NCBI RefSeq assembly: GCF_014779655.1
Contig: NZ_JACXYX010000001.1
Span: 1-64,000 of the forward strand
Direction of reading: 5' to 3'
Length of the DNA: 64,000 bases
Source of the DNA: Nocardioides ganghwensis
GTDB lineage: Bacteria > Actinomycetota > Actinomycetes > Propionibacteriales > Nocardioidaceae
In this document: in pieces, positions 18,479 to 26,717 of the stretch
Position numbering within the stretch: the stretch's first letter is position 1
How the letters are laid out: every line of letters starts with the position of its first letter
Notes under the pieces: model-generated
The model's database searches: none
What the model was told of the DNA's origin: nothing
Seen by the model: the letters and a program-made list of their open reading frames with translations, nothing else
Translations under genes and position numbers: made by a program

Positions 18479-19282
18479 ATGAGCCACACCTGGGACCCCG
18501 ACCGCTACCTCGCGTACGCCGACGAGCGCGGGCGGCCGTTCGTCGACCTGCTCGCCCGGGTGCCGGCCGAGCGTCCGCGGGTCGTCGTGGACCTCGGCTG
18601 CGGCCCCGGGAACCTCACGTCCCTCCTGGCCGAGCGGTGGCGGGGGGCGCAGGTCACCGGCATCGACAGCAGTCCCGAGATGATCGCGACCGCGCGCGAG
18701 ATCGAGGGCATCGCGTGGGAGGTCGGCGACCTGCGCGACTGGGCCGCGCCGGACCCGCTCGCGCTGCGCGCACCGGCCGACGTGCTGGTGTCCAACGCGA
18801 CCCTGCAGTGGGTGCCCGAGCACCTCGACCTGCTCCCCGGCCTGCTGGACCGCGTCGCGCCCGGCGGGTGGCTCGCGTTCCAGGTGCCGGGCAACTTCGA
18901 CGAGCCGAGCCACACCGCGCGGACCGACCTCGCCGCGCAGGAGCCGTACGCCGCGCACGTGCGCGACGCCCGGGTGCCCGTCAGCCACGACCCCGCGACG
19001 TACGCCCGCGTCCTGCTCGACCTCGGCTGCGAGGTCGACGCGTGGGAGACGACCTACCTGCACGTCCTCACCGGGGAGGACCCCGTCTTCGAGTGGGTCT
19101 CCGGGACCGGCGCGCGGCCCACGCTCCAGGCGCTGCCCGACGACCTGCGCCCGCTCTTCGAGGACGAGTTCAAGGCACTGCTGCGCGAGGCCTACCCGGC
19201 CGATGCCGCCGGCCGCGTGGTCCTGCCGTTCCGCCGGATCTTCGTCGTCGCGCGCAAGCCGCACGGGGTGCTGGTCCCGTGA
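18479..19282 (+). CDS. tam: Trans-aconitate 2-methyltransferase-like SAM methyltransferase
   Basis: This 267-residue class I methyltransferase has SAM motif VVDLGCGPGNLTSLLAERW near residue 38 and GIDSSPEMIATAREI. It also has the Tam-type ALQWV-like segment (SNATLQWVPEH), GWLAFQVPGNFDEPSH, and CEVDAWETTYLHVLTGEDPVFEWVSGTGARP, which are characteristic of trans-aconitate methyltransferases. Those enzymes esterify trans-aconitate, a by-product that inhibits aconitase. The ATG has a GGAGGA ribosome site. Its stop overlaps the GTG of the following VOC gene. The upstream region holds MarR operators. Confidence 0.82.
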   Translation: MSHTWDPDRYLAYADERGRPFVDLLARVPAERPRVVVDLGCGPGNLTSLLAERWRGAQVTGIDSSPEMIATAREIEGIAWEVGDLRDWAAPDPLALRAPADVLVSNATLQWVPEHLDLLPGLLDRVAPGGWLAFQVPGNFDEPSHTARTDLAAQEPYAAHVRDARVPVSHDPATYARVLLDLGCEVDAWETTYLHVLTGEDPVFEWVSGTGARPTLQALPDDLRPLFEDEFKALLREAYPADAAGRVVLPFRRIFVVARKPHGVLVP

Positions 19283-19680
19283 GGCTCCACCACGTGCAGG
19301 TCGTTTGTCCGCCCGGTGGCGAGGACGCCGCCCGGCGCTTCTACGCCGACGCACTCGGCATGACGGAGGTCGACAAGCCGGCCGACCTCGTCGCGCGCGG
19401 CGGCTGCTGGTTCCGGGCGTACGACGACTCCGGCAGCGTCACGGCCGAGCTGCACGTCGGCGTCGAGGACCCGTACGCCCCGGCGCGCAAGGCGCACCCC
19501 GCCTTCGTCGTCGACGGCTCTTCGGCAGGCTCCGGGCGCCGCCTCGACGAGGTGGCGGCCCGCCTGCGCGAGCTCGGCTTCGAGGTCGACGAGAGCCAGC
19601 GCACGACCTTCCCCGGTCACCTGCGCCTGCACACCTTCGACGCCCACGGCAACCGGGTGGAGGTCCTCCAGGCCGTCTGA
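19279..19680 (+). CDS. VOC (glyoxalase/bleomycin resistance) family protein
   Basis: This 133-residue single-domain VOC protein begins VRLHHVQVVCPPGGEDAARRFYADALGM and ends HLRLHTFDAHGNRVEVLQ. Probable metal ligands are the early His and the late Glu. It starts with a GTG inside the tam stop codon, so the two are translationally coupled and controlled together. Its substrate is unknown; VOC proteins include lyases, dioxygenases and antibiotic-binding proteins. A ribosome site is not needed given the overlap. Only 71 bp separate it from the importer operon, but that operon has its own promoter. Confidence 0.78.
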   Translation: MRLHHVQVVCPPGGEDAARRFYADALGMTEVDKPADLVARGGCWFRAYDDSGSVTAELHVGVEDPYAPARKAHPAFVVDGSSAGSGRRLDEVAARLRELGFEVDESQRTTFPGHLRLHTFDAHGNRVEVLQAV

Positions 19681-19691
19681 CGGCATCCATT

Positions 19692-19721
19692 TTGACAATG
19701 ATTCTCATTAACATCTAGCGT
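19692..19721 (+). promoter_or_regulatory. Sigma-A promoter of the importer operon
   Basis: TTGACA at 19692-19697 and TAGCGT at 19716-19721 are separated by 18 bp, predicting a start near 19728, 24 nt before the ATG. A GAGAGAGG ribosome site follows. This is the best sigma-A match in the window. Confidence 0.65.
19693..19713. promoter_or_regulatory. Fur-superfamily (Zur-like) operator
   Basis: A 21-bp dyad of the form TG-N2-AATGA-N3-TCATT-N2-CA overlaps the -35 and spacer of the operon promoter. It resembles the Zur box of actinobacteria and, less closely, classical Fur boxes. The position implies repression by a metal-loaded regulator. Confidence 0.65.
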
Positions 19722-19751
19722 CCGTGCCTCCACGAGAGAGAGGCACGGGCC

Positions 19752-21308
19752 ATGAGGTCGTTCAGGATGCTGGCGGTCGCGGTCGCCACGGTGATCGCCG
19801 GATCCGGGTGCACCGCACCCGCCGCCGAAGGGGGGAGCGCCGGTCACCCGCACGACCGGGACGCGCTCCGGGTCGTCGGACCGTTCGAGGTGCACAGCGT
19901 GGCGCCCGTCGAGAGCAGCGGGCTGTTCACCCGGCTCGAGGTCGCCGAGACGCTGGTGAGCAGCGACCTCGAGGGCGAGCTCCAGCCCGGCCTGTCGCCC
20001 TCGTGGACCGACTCCGCCGACGGCCGGGAGTGGACCTTCGACCTGCCCGCCGACGCGACCTTCCACGACGGCACCCCGGTGACCGCCGACGCCGTCGCCG
20101 CCTCGCTGCAGGCGGCGTACGAGGAGTCGGCCAGCCCCCTCGCGGCGGCGCCGGTCGAGCGCATCGCCGCCGCCGGCGACGCCGTGCGCATCGAGCTCGA
20201 CCAGCAGTACCCGTCGCTGCCCGCGACGCTGACGCACTACAGCACCGCGGTGCTCGCGCCGGCGTCGTGGGACGGCGGCCGGGTGACCGAGGTGATCGGC
20301 ACCGGTCCGTACGAGATCGAGGACGTCGAGCTGCCGGCCCGCGTCGAGGTGACGCGCTTCGAGGACTTCCGCGGCGAGGCGCCCGCCATCGAGCAGGTCA
20401 GCTTCCAGACCGTCGCCCGCGCGGAGTCGCGGGCGCTGATGGCCGTCAGCGACCAGGCCGACGTCGTCTTCGGCCTCGAGCCCGCCGGGCGCGAGCGGGT
20501 CGACGGCAGCGACACCGCCGAGATGGTCTCCAGCCTCCAGCCGCGCAGCCTGATGATGAAGGTCAACGTCGAGGATCCGGTCCTCGAGGACGTCCGCGTG
20601 CGGCAGGCGCTCAGCCTCGCCCTCGACCGTGAGTCGATGGCCGACGCCGTGCTCCGCGAGCCCGACCTCGCCGCCACCCAGCTCTTCCCGCCGTCCCTCA
20701 CCGCCTGGAACCAGCCCGACCTCGAGCCGCTCGAGCACGACACCGAGGCGGCGGCGGCCCTGCTCGACGAGGCGGGGTGGACCGCCGGGCCCGACGGCGT
20801 ACGGACCAAGGGCGGGCAGCCGCTGGAGCTCACGCTGACGACCTACCCCGACCGTCCGGAGCTCCCGGCCCTCGCCACCGCGATCCAGGCCTCGCTCGAG
20901 GACGTCGGCGTGGCCGTCCGGGTCGACGTCACCAACTCCAGCGAGATCCCGGCCCGCCACGCCGACGGCAGCCTCCAGCTCGGGCTGCTGGCCAAGCACC
21001 TCGCCCTCGTGACCGACCCGCTGCCCACCGTCGCCGAGACCTTCGCCGAGGAGGGCTCCGAGTGGGGCGTCATGGAGTGGCGCAACGACGACGTCGCCCG
21101 GGCGATCGCGGACCTCGAGGCCGGCGCCGACGAGGACGAGGCCGAGCAGGACCGGGCCACCATCGCCACCGCCGCGCAGGAGGAGCTGCCGCTCATCCCG
21201 GTCGCGTGGTACCGGATGAACGCCGCCGTCTCCGGCCACGTCGACGGCTTCGTCATGGACCCGCTCGAGCGGACCTGGCACCTCTCGCAGGCGACGTGGG
21301 CCTCGTGA
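19752..21308 (+). CDS. ABC transporter substrate-binding lipoprotein, family 5
   Basis: This 518-residue lipoprotein has a short signal peptide ending in VIAGSGC (acylated Cys near 21). SBP_bac_5 sequence follows: TRLEVAETLVSSDLEGELQPGLSPSWTDSADGREWTFDLPADATFHDGTPVTADAV (residues about 57-112), VRVRQALSLALDRESMADAV and YDTEAAAALLDEAGW-like sequence. It captures a peptide-like, nickel-chelate or metallophore-like solute outside the membrane for the two permeases and the ATPase that follow with overlapping codons. The Fur/Zur-type operator favours a metal-linked substrate, as in CntA/NikA-type binding proteins; this is inference. Confidence 0.85.
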   Translation: MRSFRMLAVAVATVIAGSGCTAPAAEGGSAGHPHDRDALRVVGPFEVHSVAPVESSGLFTRLEVAETLVSSDLEGELQPGLSPSWTDSADGREWTFDLPADATFHDGTPVTADAVAASLQAAYEESASPLAAAPVERIAAAGDAVRIELDQQYPSLPATLTHYSTAVLAPASWDGGRVTEVIGTGPYEIEDVELPARVEVTRFEDFRGEAPAIEQVSFQTVARAESRALMAVSDQADVVFGLEPAGRERVDGSDTAEMVSSLQPRSLMMKVNVEDPVLEDVRVRQALSLALDRESMADAVLREPDLAATQLFPPSLTAWNQPDLEPLEHDTEAAAALLDEAGWTAGPDGVRTKGGQPLELTLTTYPDRPELPALATAIQASLEDVGVAVRVDVTNSSEIPARHADGSLQLGLLAKHLALVTDPLPTVAETFAEEGSEWGVMEWRNDDVARAIADLEAGADEDEAEQDRATIATAAQEELPLIPVAWYRMNAAVSGHVDGFVMDPLERTWHLSQATWAS

Positions 21309-22276
21309 GCGGGGCGTCCACGTCCCGCCTCGGCGCCGTGCTGCTGCGACGCGGCGCGCAGGGCATCGGTGTCGCGGTGCTCGTGGCGACCCTGTGCTTC
21401 CTCGTCGTGCGCCAGCTCCCCGGCGACGCGGCGCTGCGGATCGCCGCGGGGCGCTACGGCTACGACCTCGTCGACGCGGAGGCCGCGGCCGCCGTGCGCA
21501 GCGAGCTCGGCCTCGACCGCCCGGCCTGGCAGCAGCTCGCCGACTGGCTGGCCGCGCTCGTCCGCGGCGACCTCGGCACGTCGCTCGTGACGTCCGCTCC
21601 CGTGCGCGAGGAGGTCGGCTACTACCTCCTCGGGACGCTCCAGCTCGCCGGCCTCGCGCTCCTGCTGGCCGTGGCCCTCGGCGGTGTGCTCGGCACGCTT
21701 GCGGCACGACGCCCGGACGGGCTGGTCGACCGTGCGGTCGACACGTGGGTGGCCGGCGTACGCGCCCTGCCTCCGTTCCTGCTCGGGCTCGCGCTGGTGC
21801 TGCTCTTCTCCGTGCACTTGGGCTGGCTGCCCACGGTCGGCCACGGCTCCTCCACCACCATCGTCCTGCCGGCCGCGACGATCGCCATCGGGCTCTCCGG
21901 GCTCTTCGCCCGCGTCACCCGCGACGCCGTCGTGGAGGTGCAGCGCTCCGAGCACGTGCGCTTCGCCCGCACCAAGGGTCTCTCGGACCGGGTGGTCCTG
22001 GTCCGCCACGTGCTCCGCAACGCCGGCGTCGTGCTCGTGCCGTACGTCGGGGTGCAGGCGGTCGTCCTCGTCGAGGGGGTCGTGGTGGTCGAGAGCCTCT
22101 TCGGCTGGCAGGGCCTGGGCCACGCGCTGGTGCACGCGGTCTTCTGGCGCGACGTGCCGGTGCTCCAGGCCGCGGCGCTCGTCCTGGCCCTCCTGGTCGT
22201 GGCGGTCAACACGCTGGTCGACCTCGTGGTGCTGTGGCTCGACCCGCGCCCCCGCGGAGTGGCGGTGGGCGCATGA
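21305..22276 (+). CDS. ABC transporter permease, DppB/NikB type
   Basis: This 323-residue permease has about six helices and the BPD_transp_1 core. VLVATLCFLVVRQLPGDAALRIAAGRYGYD at the N-terminus is the DppB/NikB type (RxxPGDP-like). The ATPase-contact loop is EVQRSEHVRFARTKGLSDRVVLVRHVLRNAGVVLVP. It forms one half of the membrane channel. The GTG start overlaps the stop of the binding-protein gene, and its stop overlaps the ATG of the next permease, so the operon is tightly coupled. Confidence 0.88.
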   Translation: MSGASTSRLGAVLLRRGAQGIGVAVLVATLCFLVVRQLPGDAALRIAAGRYGYDLVDAEAAAAVRSELGLDRPAWQQLADWLAALVRGDLGTSLVTSAPVREEVGYYLLGTLQLAGLALLLAVALGGVLGTLAARRPDGLVDRAVDTWVAGVRALPPFLLGLALVLLFSVHLGWLPTVGHGSSTTIVLPAATIAIGLSGLFARVTRDAVVEVQRSEHVRFARTKGLSDRVVLVRHVLRNAGVVLVPYVGVQAVVLVEGVVVVESLFGWQGLGHALVHAVFWRDVPVLQAAALVLALLVVAVNTLVDLVVLWLDPRPRGVAVGA

Positions 22277-23115
22277 GCGCGACGCCGACCCCCGCCGTCC
22301 TCCCGGACGTCACCGTCGCCGACTCCCGGCGCGGGGGACCGGGCCGGATCCTCGCGATCGTCGTCCTCGGTGCGCTCGCGGCCTTCGCGCTGGTCGGCCC
22401 GCTGGTGCTGGCCGACCCCGGCGCGCAGGACCTCGGCCGCTACCTCGAGGCCCCCTCGCTGGCGGAGCCGCTGGGCCGCGACGAGTACGGCCGCAGCGTG
22501 CTCGCGCGGCTGGCCCACGCCACCCGACTCTCCCTGCTCCTCGGCCTGGTCTGCGTCGCCACGGCGCTGGTCCTCGGCACCGCGAGCGGCGTCCTCGCCG
22601 CGTGGCGCGGCAGCTGGATCGACGCCGTGCTCCGCGCGGTCTCCGAGGCCTTCGTCGCCATCCCGGCGCTCCTGGTCGTGCTGCTGTTCTCCGCGCTGTC
22701 GGAGAGCGGGTCCCTGCTGACGCTGTACGTCGGGCTCGCGCTGGTGCAGTGGGTGGAGTACTTCCGGGTCGTCCGTGCCCGCGCGGCGCTGGTCCTGGGC
22801 AGCCCCGCGGTCGAGGCCGCCCGGCTCCTCGGCCTCGGTTGGGTGCACGTGGTCGCGCGCCACCTGTGGCCGGCCGTACGCCCGCTCCTGCTGACCCTCG
22901 CCTCCCTCGGCATGGTGACCTCGATCCTGGCCATGTCGACGCTCGGCTTCGTCAAGGTCGGGCTCCAGCCGCCGCGCGCCGAGCTGGGCCTGATGGTCAC
23001 CGAGGCGTTCCCGTTCCACGACGTGGCGCCGTGGCTCTCGCTCGCCCCGGTCGCCGTGCTGTTCCTGCTCACCGCGGGCTTCCTCGGCCTGCGCCACAAG
23101 GAGGTCACGCCATGA
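22273..23115 (+). CDS. ABC transporter permease, DppC/NikC type
   Basis: This 280-residue second permease has the N-terminal GRDEYGRSVLARLAHATRLSLLLG segment (DppC: GTDxxGRDxxSRxxxGxRxSL). The EAA loop is ARAALVLGSPAVEAARLLGLGWVHVVARHLWPAVRPLLL, followed by STLGFVKVGLQPPRAELGLMV. It pairs with the preceding permease. Start and stop codons overlap those of both neighbours by 4 nt. Confidence 0.88.
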   Translation: MSATPTPAVLPDVTVADSRRGGPGRILAIVVLGALAAFALVGPLVLADPGAQDLGRYLEAPSLAEPLGRDEYGRSVLARLAHATRLSLLLGLVCVATALVLGTASGVLAAWRGSWIDAVLRAVSEAFVAIPALLVVLLFSALSESGSLLTLYVGLALVQWVEYFRVVRARAALVLGSPAVEAARLLGLGWVHVVARHLWPAVRPLLLTLASLGMVTSILAMSTLGFVKVGLQPPRAELGLMVTEAFPFHDVAPWLSLAPVAVLFLLTAGFLGLRHKEVTP

Positions 23116-24521
23116 CGGCGCTCGAGATGCACGACGTGGTCGTCACGCACGCCGGACGGAGGCTCGTCGACGTCCCCCACCTGCGGGTCGGGCCCGACCG
23201 ACCGGTCACGATCGTCGGCGAGAGCGGGTCGGGCAAGTCGCTGCTGGCGCACGCCCTGATGGGCACGCTCGCGTCCACGCTCGAGGTCGACGGCAAGGTC
23301 GACATCGGCGGACGCCTGCTGCCGCTCGCCGAGCGCGGCAACCGGCGCGCACTGTGGGGGAGCGAGGTCGCCATGCTCCCGCAGGAGCCGGCGCTCGCGC
23401 TCGACCCGACGATGCGGGTCGGGCGCCAGGTCGCGGAGGGGGTGCTCGGCGCGACGCGGGAGACCGCCCGGACCCGGGCGGCCGCCGCCCTCGCGAGCGT
23501 CGGGCTCCCCGGGGCCTCGCGCACCTTCCCGCACACGCTCTCGGGCGGCATGGCCCAGCGCGTGGCGTACGCCGCGGCGACCGTCGGCGGTGCGCGGGTG
23601 CTCGTCGTCGACGAGCCCTCCAAGGGTCTGGACCCGGCATCCGTCGACCGGCTCGCCGAGCTGCTGCTGCGCCACGTCGTCGACGGCGGCCTGCTGCTCA
23701 CCATCACCCACGACCTGCGCCTTGCCGCCGCCCTGGGCGGGGAGGTCGCGGTCATGCGCGACGCCGAGGTGCTCGAGTCGGGCGAGGCGGCGCAGGTGCT
23801 GGAGCGGCCGCGGCACGACTACACGCGTCGCCTCGTCGCCGCCGCGCCGGAGCGGTGGCGGCACCCTTGGCAACGGACGGGGTGGGAGACCACCGCGGAG
23901 CCGCTGGTGGAGGCGACCGGCCTGGCCAAGGCGTACGGCTCGCAGCAGCTCTTCGCCGACCTCGACGTGCGCGTACGCCCCGGCGAGCGGGTCGCGCTGA
24001 GCGGTCCGAGCGGCGTCGGCAAGACCACGCTCGGCGGTGCCCTCCTGCGGATCGTCGCGCCGGACGCCGGGCGGGTCGTCCACCACGACTCCCTGCGCGG
24101 GCGGGTGCAGAAGCTCTACCAGGACCCGGCGCTGTCGTTCCCCACGCTGGTGCCGATCGAGGTCGGCCTGCGCGACGTGGTCAAGCGGCACGGGGCCGAC
24201 CCACGCAGGCTCGACCAGCTGGTCGCGGACCTGCGGCTGGCCCCCGAGCTGCTCACCCGGCGTCCGGCGGAGGTCTCCGGCGGGGAGCTCCAGCGCGTCG
24301 CGATCGCGCGGATGCTGCTCGCCCGGCCCCGGCTGGTGCTGGCCGACGAGGCGACCTCGCGGCTCGACCTGCTCACCCAGGAGACGACCATCGACGCGCT
24401 CGTACGCGGGCTGGACGACGACGCGGCGCTGCTGGTGGTGACCCACGACAGCGCCCTCGCGGACGCGGTGGCCGACACCCACCTGCACCTGTCCGGCGGC
24501 GACGGCCAGGACGCGACCTGA
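23112..24521 (+). CDS. ABC transporter ATP-binding protein, fused double ATPase (DppD-DppF type)
   Basis: The protein has 469 residues with two ABC domains in one chain. Domain 1 has Walker A VGESGSGKS (about 36-44), TLSGGMAQRVAYAAATVGGARVLVVDEPSKGLD. Domain 2 has LSGPSGVGKTT (near 297), VSGGELQRVAIARMLLARPRLVLADEATSRLD. In most Opp/Dpp/Nik/Cnt systems the two ATPases are separate genes. The C-terminal solute-linked CxxxC extension common in Opp/Dpp ATPases is missing. Its start overlaps the previous stop. It powers import by the two permeases. Confidence 0.88.
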   Translation: MTALEMHDVVVTHAGRRLVDVPHLRVGPDRPVTIVGESGSGKSLLAHALMGTLASTLEVDGKVDIGGRLLPLAERGNRRALWGSEVAMLPQEPALALDPTMRVGRQVAEGVLGATRETARTRAAAALASVGLPGASRTFPHTLSGGMAQRVAYAAATVGGARVLVVDEPSKGLDPASVDRLAELLLRHVVDGGLLLTITHDLRLAAALGGEVAVMRDAEVLESGEAAQVLERPRHDYTRRLVAAAPERWRHPWQRTGWETTAEPLVEATGLAKAYGSQQLFADLDVRVRPGERVALSGPSGVGKTTLGGALLRIVAPDAGRVVHHDSLRGRVQKLYQDPALSFPTLVPIEVGLRDVVKRHGADPRRLDQLVADLRLAPELLTRRPAEVSGGELQRVAIARMLLARPRLVLADEATSRLDLLTQETTIDALVRGLDDDAALLVVTHDSALADAVADTHLHLSGGDGQDAT

Positions 24522-24565
24522 CAATCGGGGTGCGGGACGCAGGGGGTTGCGGCACGATCGGCCCG

Positions 24566-25141
24566 GTGCGACTGCTGCTGATCATCGGACCTCCGGCCGT
24601 GGGCAAGATGACGGTCGGTCGGGCGGTCGCGGACCGCTCGACCTTCCGGCTCTTCCACAACCACCACACGATCGAGCTGCTGCTGGACGTCTTCGACTAC
24701 GGCACGCCGCCGTTCAGGACGCTCAACAGCGAGTTCCGCCGCCGCATCATCGAGGAGGCGGCCGAGGCGGGCACCGACCTCGTGTTCACGTTCGTCTGGG
24801 ACCTCGACCTCGCCGAGGAGACCGAGTGGCTCGCGGACCTCGTGGCGCCGTACGGCGACCGGGTCGCGGTCGTCGAGCTGGTGGCGGGCCTCGACACCCG
24901 GCTGGAGCGGAACCGCACCGAGCACCGCCTGGCCGAGAAGAAGTCGAAGCGCGACCTGGAGTGGTCCGACGCCAACGTCCGCGGGATGGAGGCCGACTAC
25001 CGGATGAGCTCCGTCCCGGGTCGGGACGCACCGGGCGAGCGCCTGCTCGCGCGGTGGCCGCACCTGGTCGTCGACAACACCGACCTCCCGGCGGGCGAGA
25101 CGGCCGACCGGATTCTGGCGTGGCTGGTTACTCAGCAGTAA
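24566..25141 (+). CDS. P-loop kinase-like protein
   Basis: This 191-residue AAA_33/shikimate-kinase-like P-loop protein starts VRLLLIIGPPAVGKMTVGRAVADRS (Walker A GPPAVGKMT). FRLFHNHHTIELLLDVFDYGTPPFRTLNSEFRRRIIEEAAEAGTDLVFTF follows, with a late lid-like segment RNRTEHRLAEKKSKRDLEWSD. This family of small putative kinases is common in actinobacteria and has no proven substrate. The GTG start is preceded by CACGAT 7 nt upstream, a weak leaderless promoter. Its TAA stop doubles as part of the -10 of the next gene. Confidence 0.6.
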   Translation: MRLLLIIGPPAVGKMTVGRAVADRSTFRLFHNHHTIELLLDVFDYGTPPFRTLNSEFRRRIIEEAAEAGTDLVFTFVWDLDLAEETEWLADLVAPYGDRVAVVELVAGLDTRLERNRTEHRLAEKKSKRDLEWSDANVRGMEADYRMSSVPGRDAPGERLLARWPHLVVDNTDLPAGETADRILAWLVTQQ

Positions 25142-25144
25142 TAT
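25139..25144 (+). promoter_or_regulatory. Leaderless -10 element (TAATAT)
   Basis: TAATAT overlaps the stop codon of the kinase-like gene and sits 6 nt before the ATG at 25151. Confidence 0.45.
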
Positions 25145-25150
25145 CGCCGC

Positions 25151-25624
25151 ATGCCTGCCGTCCTCGACCTCTGGAGGAAGACCTCCGCGCTGCCCCTGGG
25201 CAACCGGGTCTTCTCGCTCGCCTTCAGCCAGAAGGCGCCCTACTTCGCCACGATCCGGCCGCGTTTCACCGTGATCGAGCCCGACCACGCCGAGCTGGTG
25301 ATCCCCAAGCGGCGCCGCGTGCACAACCACATCGGCACGGTGCACGCCATCGCGCTCTGCAACGGGCTCGAGGCGGCGATGGGTGCGCTCGCCGAGTCGA
25401 CGATCCCGCGCGACCGGCGCTGGATCCCCAAGGGGATGGAGGTCGCCTACACCGCCAAGGCCAGCTCCGACATCACCTGCATCGCCGAGACCGCCCCGGA
25501 GCAGTGGACCGCCGAGGTCGGTGACGGCTACGACCTGCCAGTGCGCGTGCGAGGCGTACGCACCGACGGCACCGTCGTGGTCGAGGGCGAGATCCGGCTC
25601 TGGGTGAGCCCGAAGAGGCCCTGA
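25151..25624 (+). CDS. DUF4442 hotdog-fold protein
   Basis: The protein has 157 residues. The sequence RVHNHIGTVHAIALCNGLEAAMGALAEST near the middle corresponds to the substrate-binding helix of PaaI-type thioesterase/DUF4442 hotdog proteins, and WIPKGMEVAYTAKASSDITCIAE to the beta sheet. It may hydrolyse an acyl-CoA or bind an acyl group, but DUF4442 members are not characterised well enough to name a substrate. A clear leaderless -10 precedes the ATG. No neighbour suggests a pathway. Confidence 0.7.
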   Translation: MPAVLDLWRKTSALPLGNRVFSLAFSQKAPYFATIRPRFTVIEPDHAELVIPKRRRVHNHIGTVHAIALCNGLEAAMGALAESTIPRDRRWIPKGMEVAYTAKASSDITCIAETAPEQWTAEVGDGYDLPVRVRGVRTDGTVVVEGEIRLWVSPKRP

Positions 25625-25726
25625 CGGACGTCGGCGGACAGGCGTGCCACGAGGTGCCGAGATCCGGTCCGCCGCGTTCCGAGCGACGGTAGCCTGAGCG
25701 TCCGTCACACAGCGCAGAGGGAGAAC

Positions 25727-26704
25727 ATGGGTATCGACATTCGCCCGGCAACGTTGGAGGACGTCGATGCGATCGTCGATCTGGCTGCTTCGCGATCACT
25801 GGCTGCGATCGAGGCGGCTGAGGGCGCAGCGGGCGGCTTCCTGGTGTCGGACCTCGAACGCAGTGAGTACGAGCACCGGATCGTCGAGAGCCGCTTCTTC
25901 TACGTCGCGACCGACGACGGCACCATCGTCGGCTTCCTGATGGCCTACACGTCCGAGCAGCTGCGGGGCGACGAGTGGTTGAATCGCAGGGTGTTGGCCA
26001 CGCTGGGCGCCTTCACCGTGATCAAGCAGGTTTGCGTGGCACGGTCACATGCCCGCCAGGGTGTGGGGTCCCGGCTCTACCACGAGCTGCTGGTCGATCG
26101 ACCTCGCGAACCAGTGGTCGCGGCCGTGGTGAACGAGCCCCGCAACGAAGCGTCCAACAGCTTCCATCGCAAGCTGGGGTTCGAGGAGCTCACCTCGCTG
26201 ACCCCGCCTGACGGGAGGCCACGGTTGGTCTTCGTGCTGCGGGAAGCACGGCTCGACGTCCTGATGGGTCAGTACGGCACGGCGATCGACCTTTACAAGC
26301 ACGAGGACCTGCTCAACTGGCAGAAGCTCAACAACTTCTTCTACATCACCACGGGCCTCGCTGCGGCGTTCGCCTTCATGCTCGGTGACGTGGTGAAGGA
26401 CGCCGCCGCCCGTCGAGCGCTGACGCTGGGTGTGAGCACGCTCGGTGCGACGTCGTCACTGGCGTTCTTGATCACGCTGTACTTCGGCCGGAAGTACCTT
26501 CAGGCTCGCAAGGCCACGGTGGTCCGATTCGAGGAGCACATCGCGTGGCACGGCGGGCAGCGCATCGTGGGCTCTGCCGGCGGAGATCCCCAGAACAAGT
26601 GGCTGAGCTTCTCGCCGACCGGCCTGGTGATGATGGCCGTGCCAACGGTTGGCCTCATCATCTGGGGCGTTGCCATCACGCTGCTGCTGGTCCGACTCTT
26701 CTGA
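25727..26704 (+). CDS. GNAT acetyltransferase fused to a three-helix membrane domain
   Basis: The protein has 325 residues. Residues 1-172 form a GNAT domain: IDIRPATLEDVDAIVDLA, FYVATDDGTIVGFLMA, the acetyl-CoA loop VCVARSHARQGVGSRLY at 102-118, and NEASNSFHRKLGFEEL. Residues 185-325 carry YKHEDLLNWQKLNNFFYITTG, then helices at about 204-222, 232-254 and 299-324, with a charged stretch GRKYLQARKATVVRFEEHIAWHGG between helices two and three. The membrane part is not a family I can name; helix-charged loop-helix units like this occur in small effector-type membrane proteins, but that link is speculative. Third-position GC looks lower than in neighbouring genes. It converges on gluD with 13 bp between stops. 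Confidence 0.75.
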   Translation: MGIDIRPATLEDVDAIVDLAASRSLAAIEAAEGAAGGFLVSDLERSEYEHRIVESRFFYVATDDGTIVGFLMAYTSEQLRGDEWLNRRVLATLGAFTVIKQVCVARSHARQGVGSRLYHELLVDRPREPVVAAVVNEPRNEASNSFHRKLGFEELTSLTPPDGRPRLVFVLREARLDVLMGQYGTAIDLYKHEDLLNWQKLNNFFYITTGLAAAFAFMLGDVVKDAAARRALTLGVSTLGATSSLAFLITLYFGRKYLQARKATVVRFEEHIAWHGGQRIVGSAGGDPQNKWLSFSPTGLVMMAVPTVGLIIWGVAITLLLVRLF

Positions 26705-26717
26705 ATGAGTTTGGATG

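Noticed and set aside
18479-24521. tam-VOC-importer as one metallophore operon
   Set aside because: The importer has its own strong promoter with a Fur/Zur-type box after the VOC gene, and tam is under MarR-type boxes; separate regulation is more likely.
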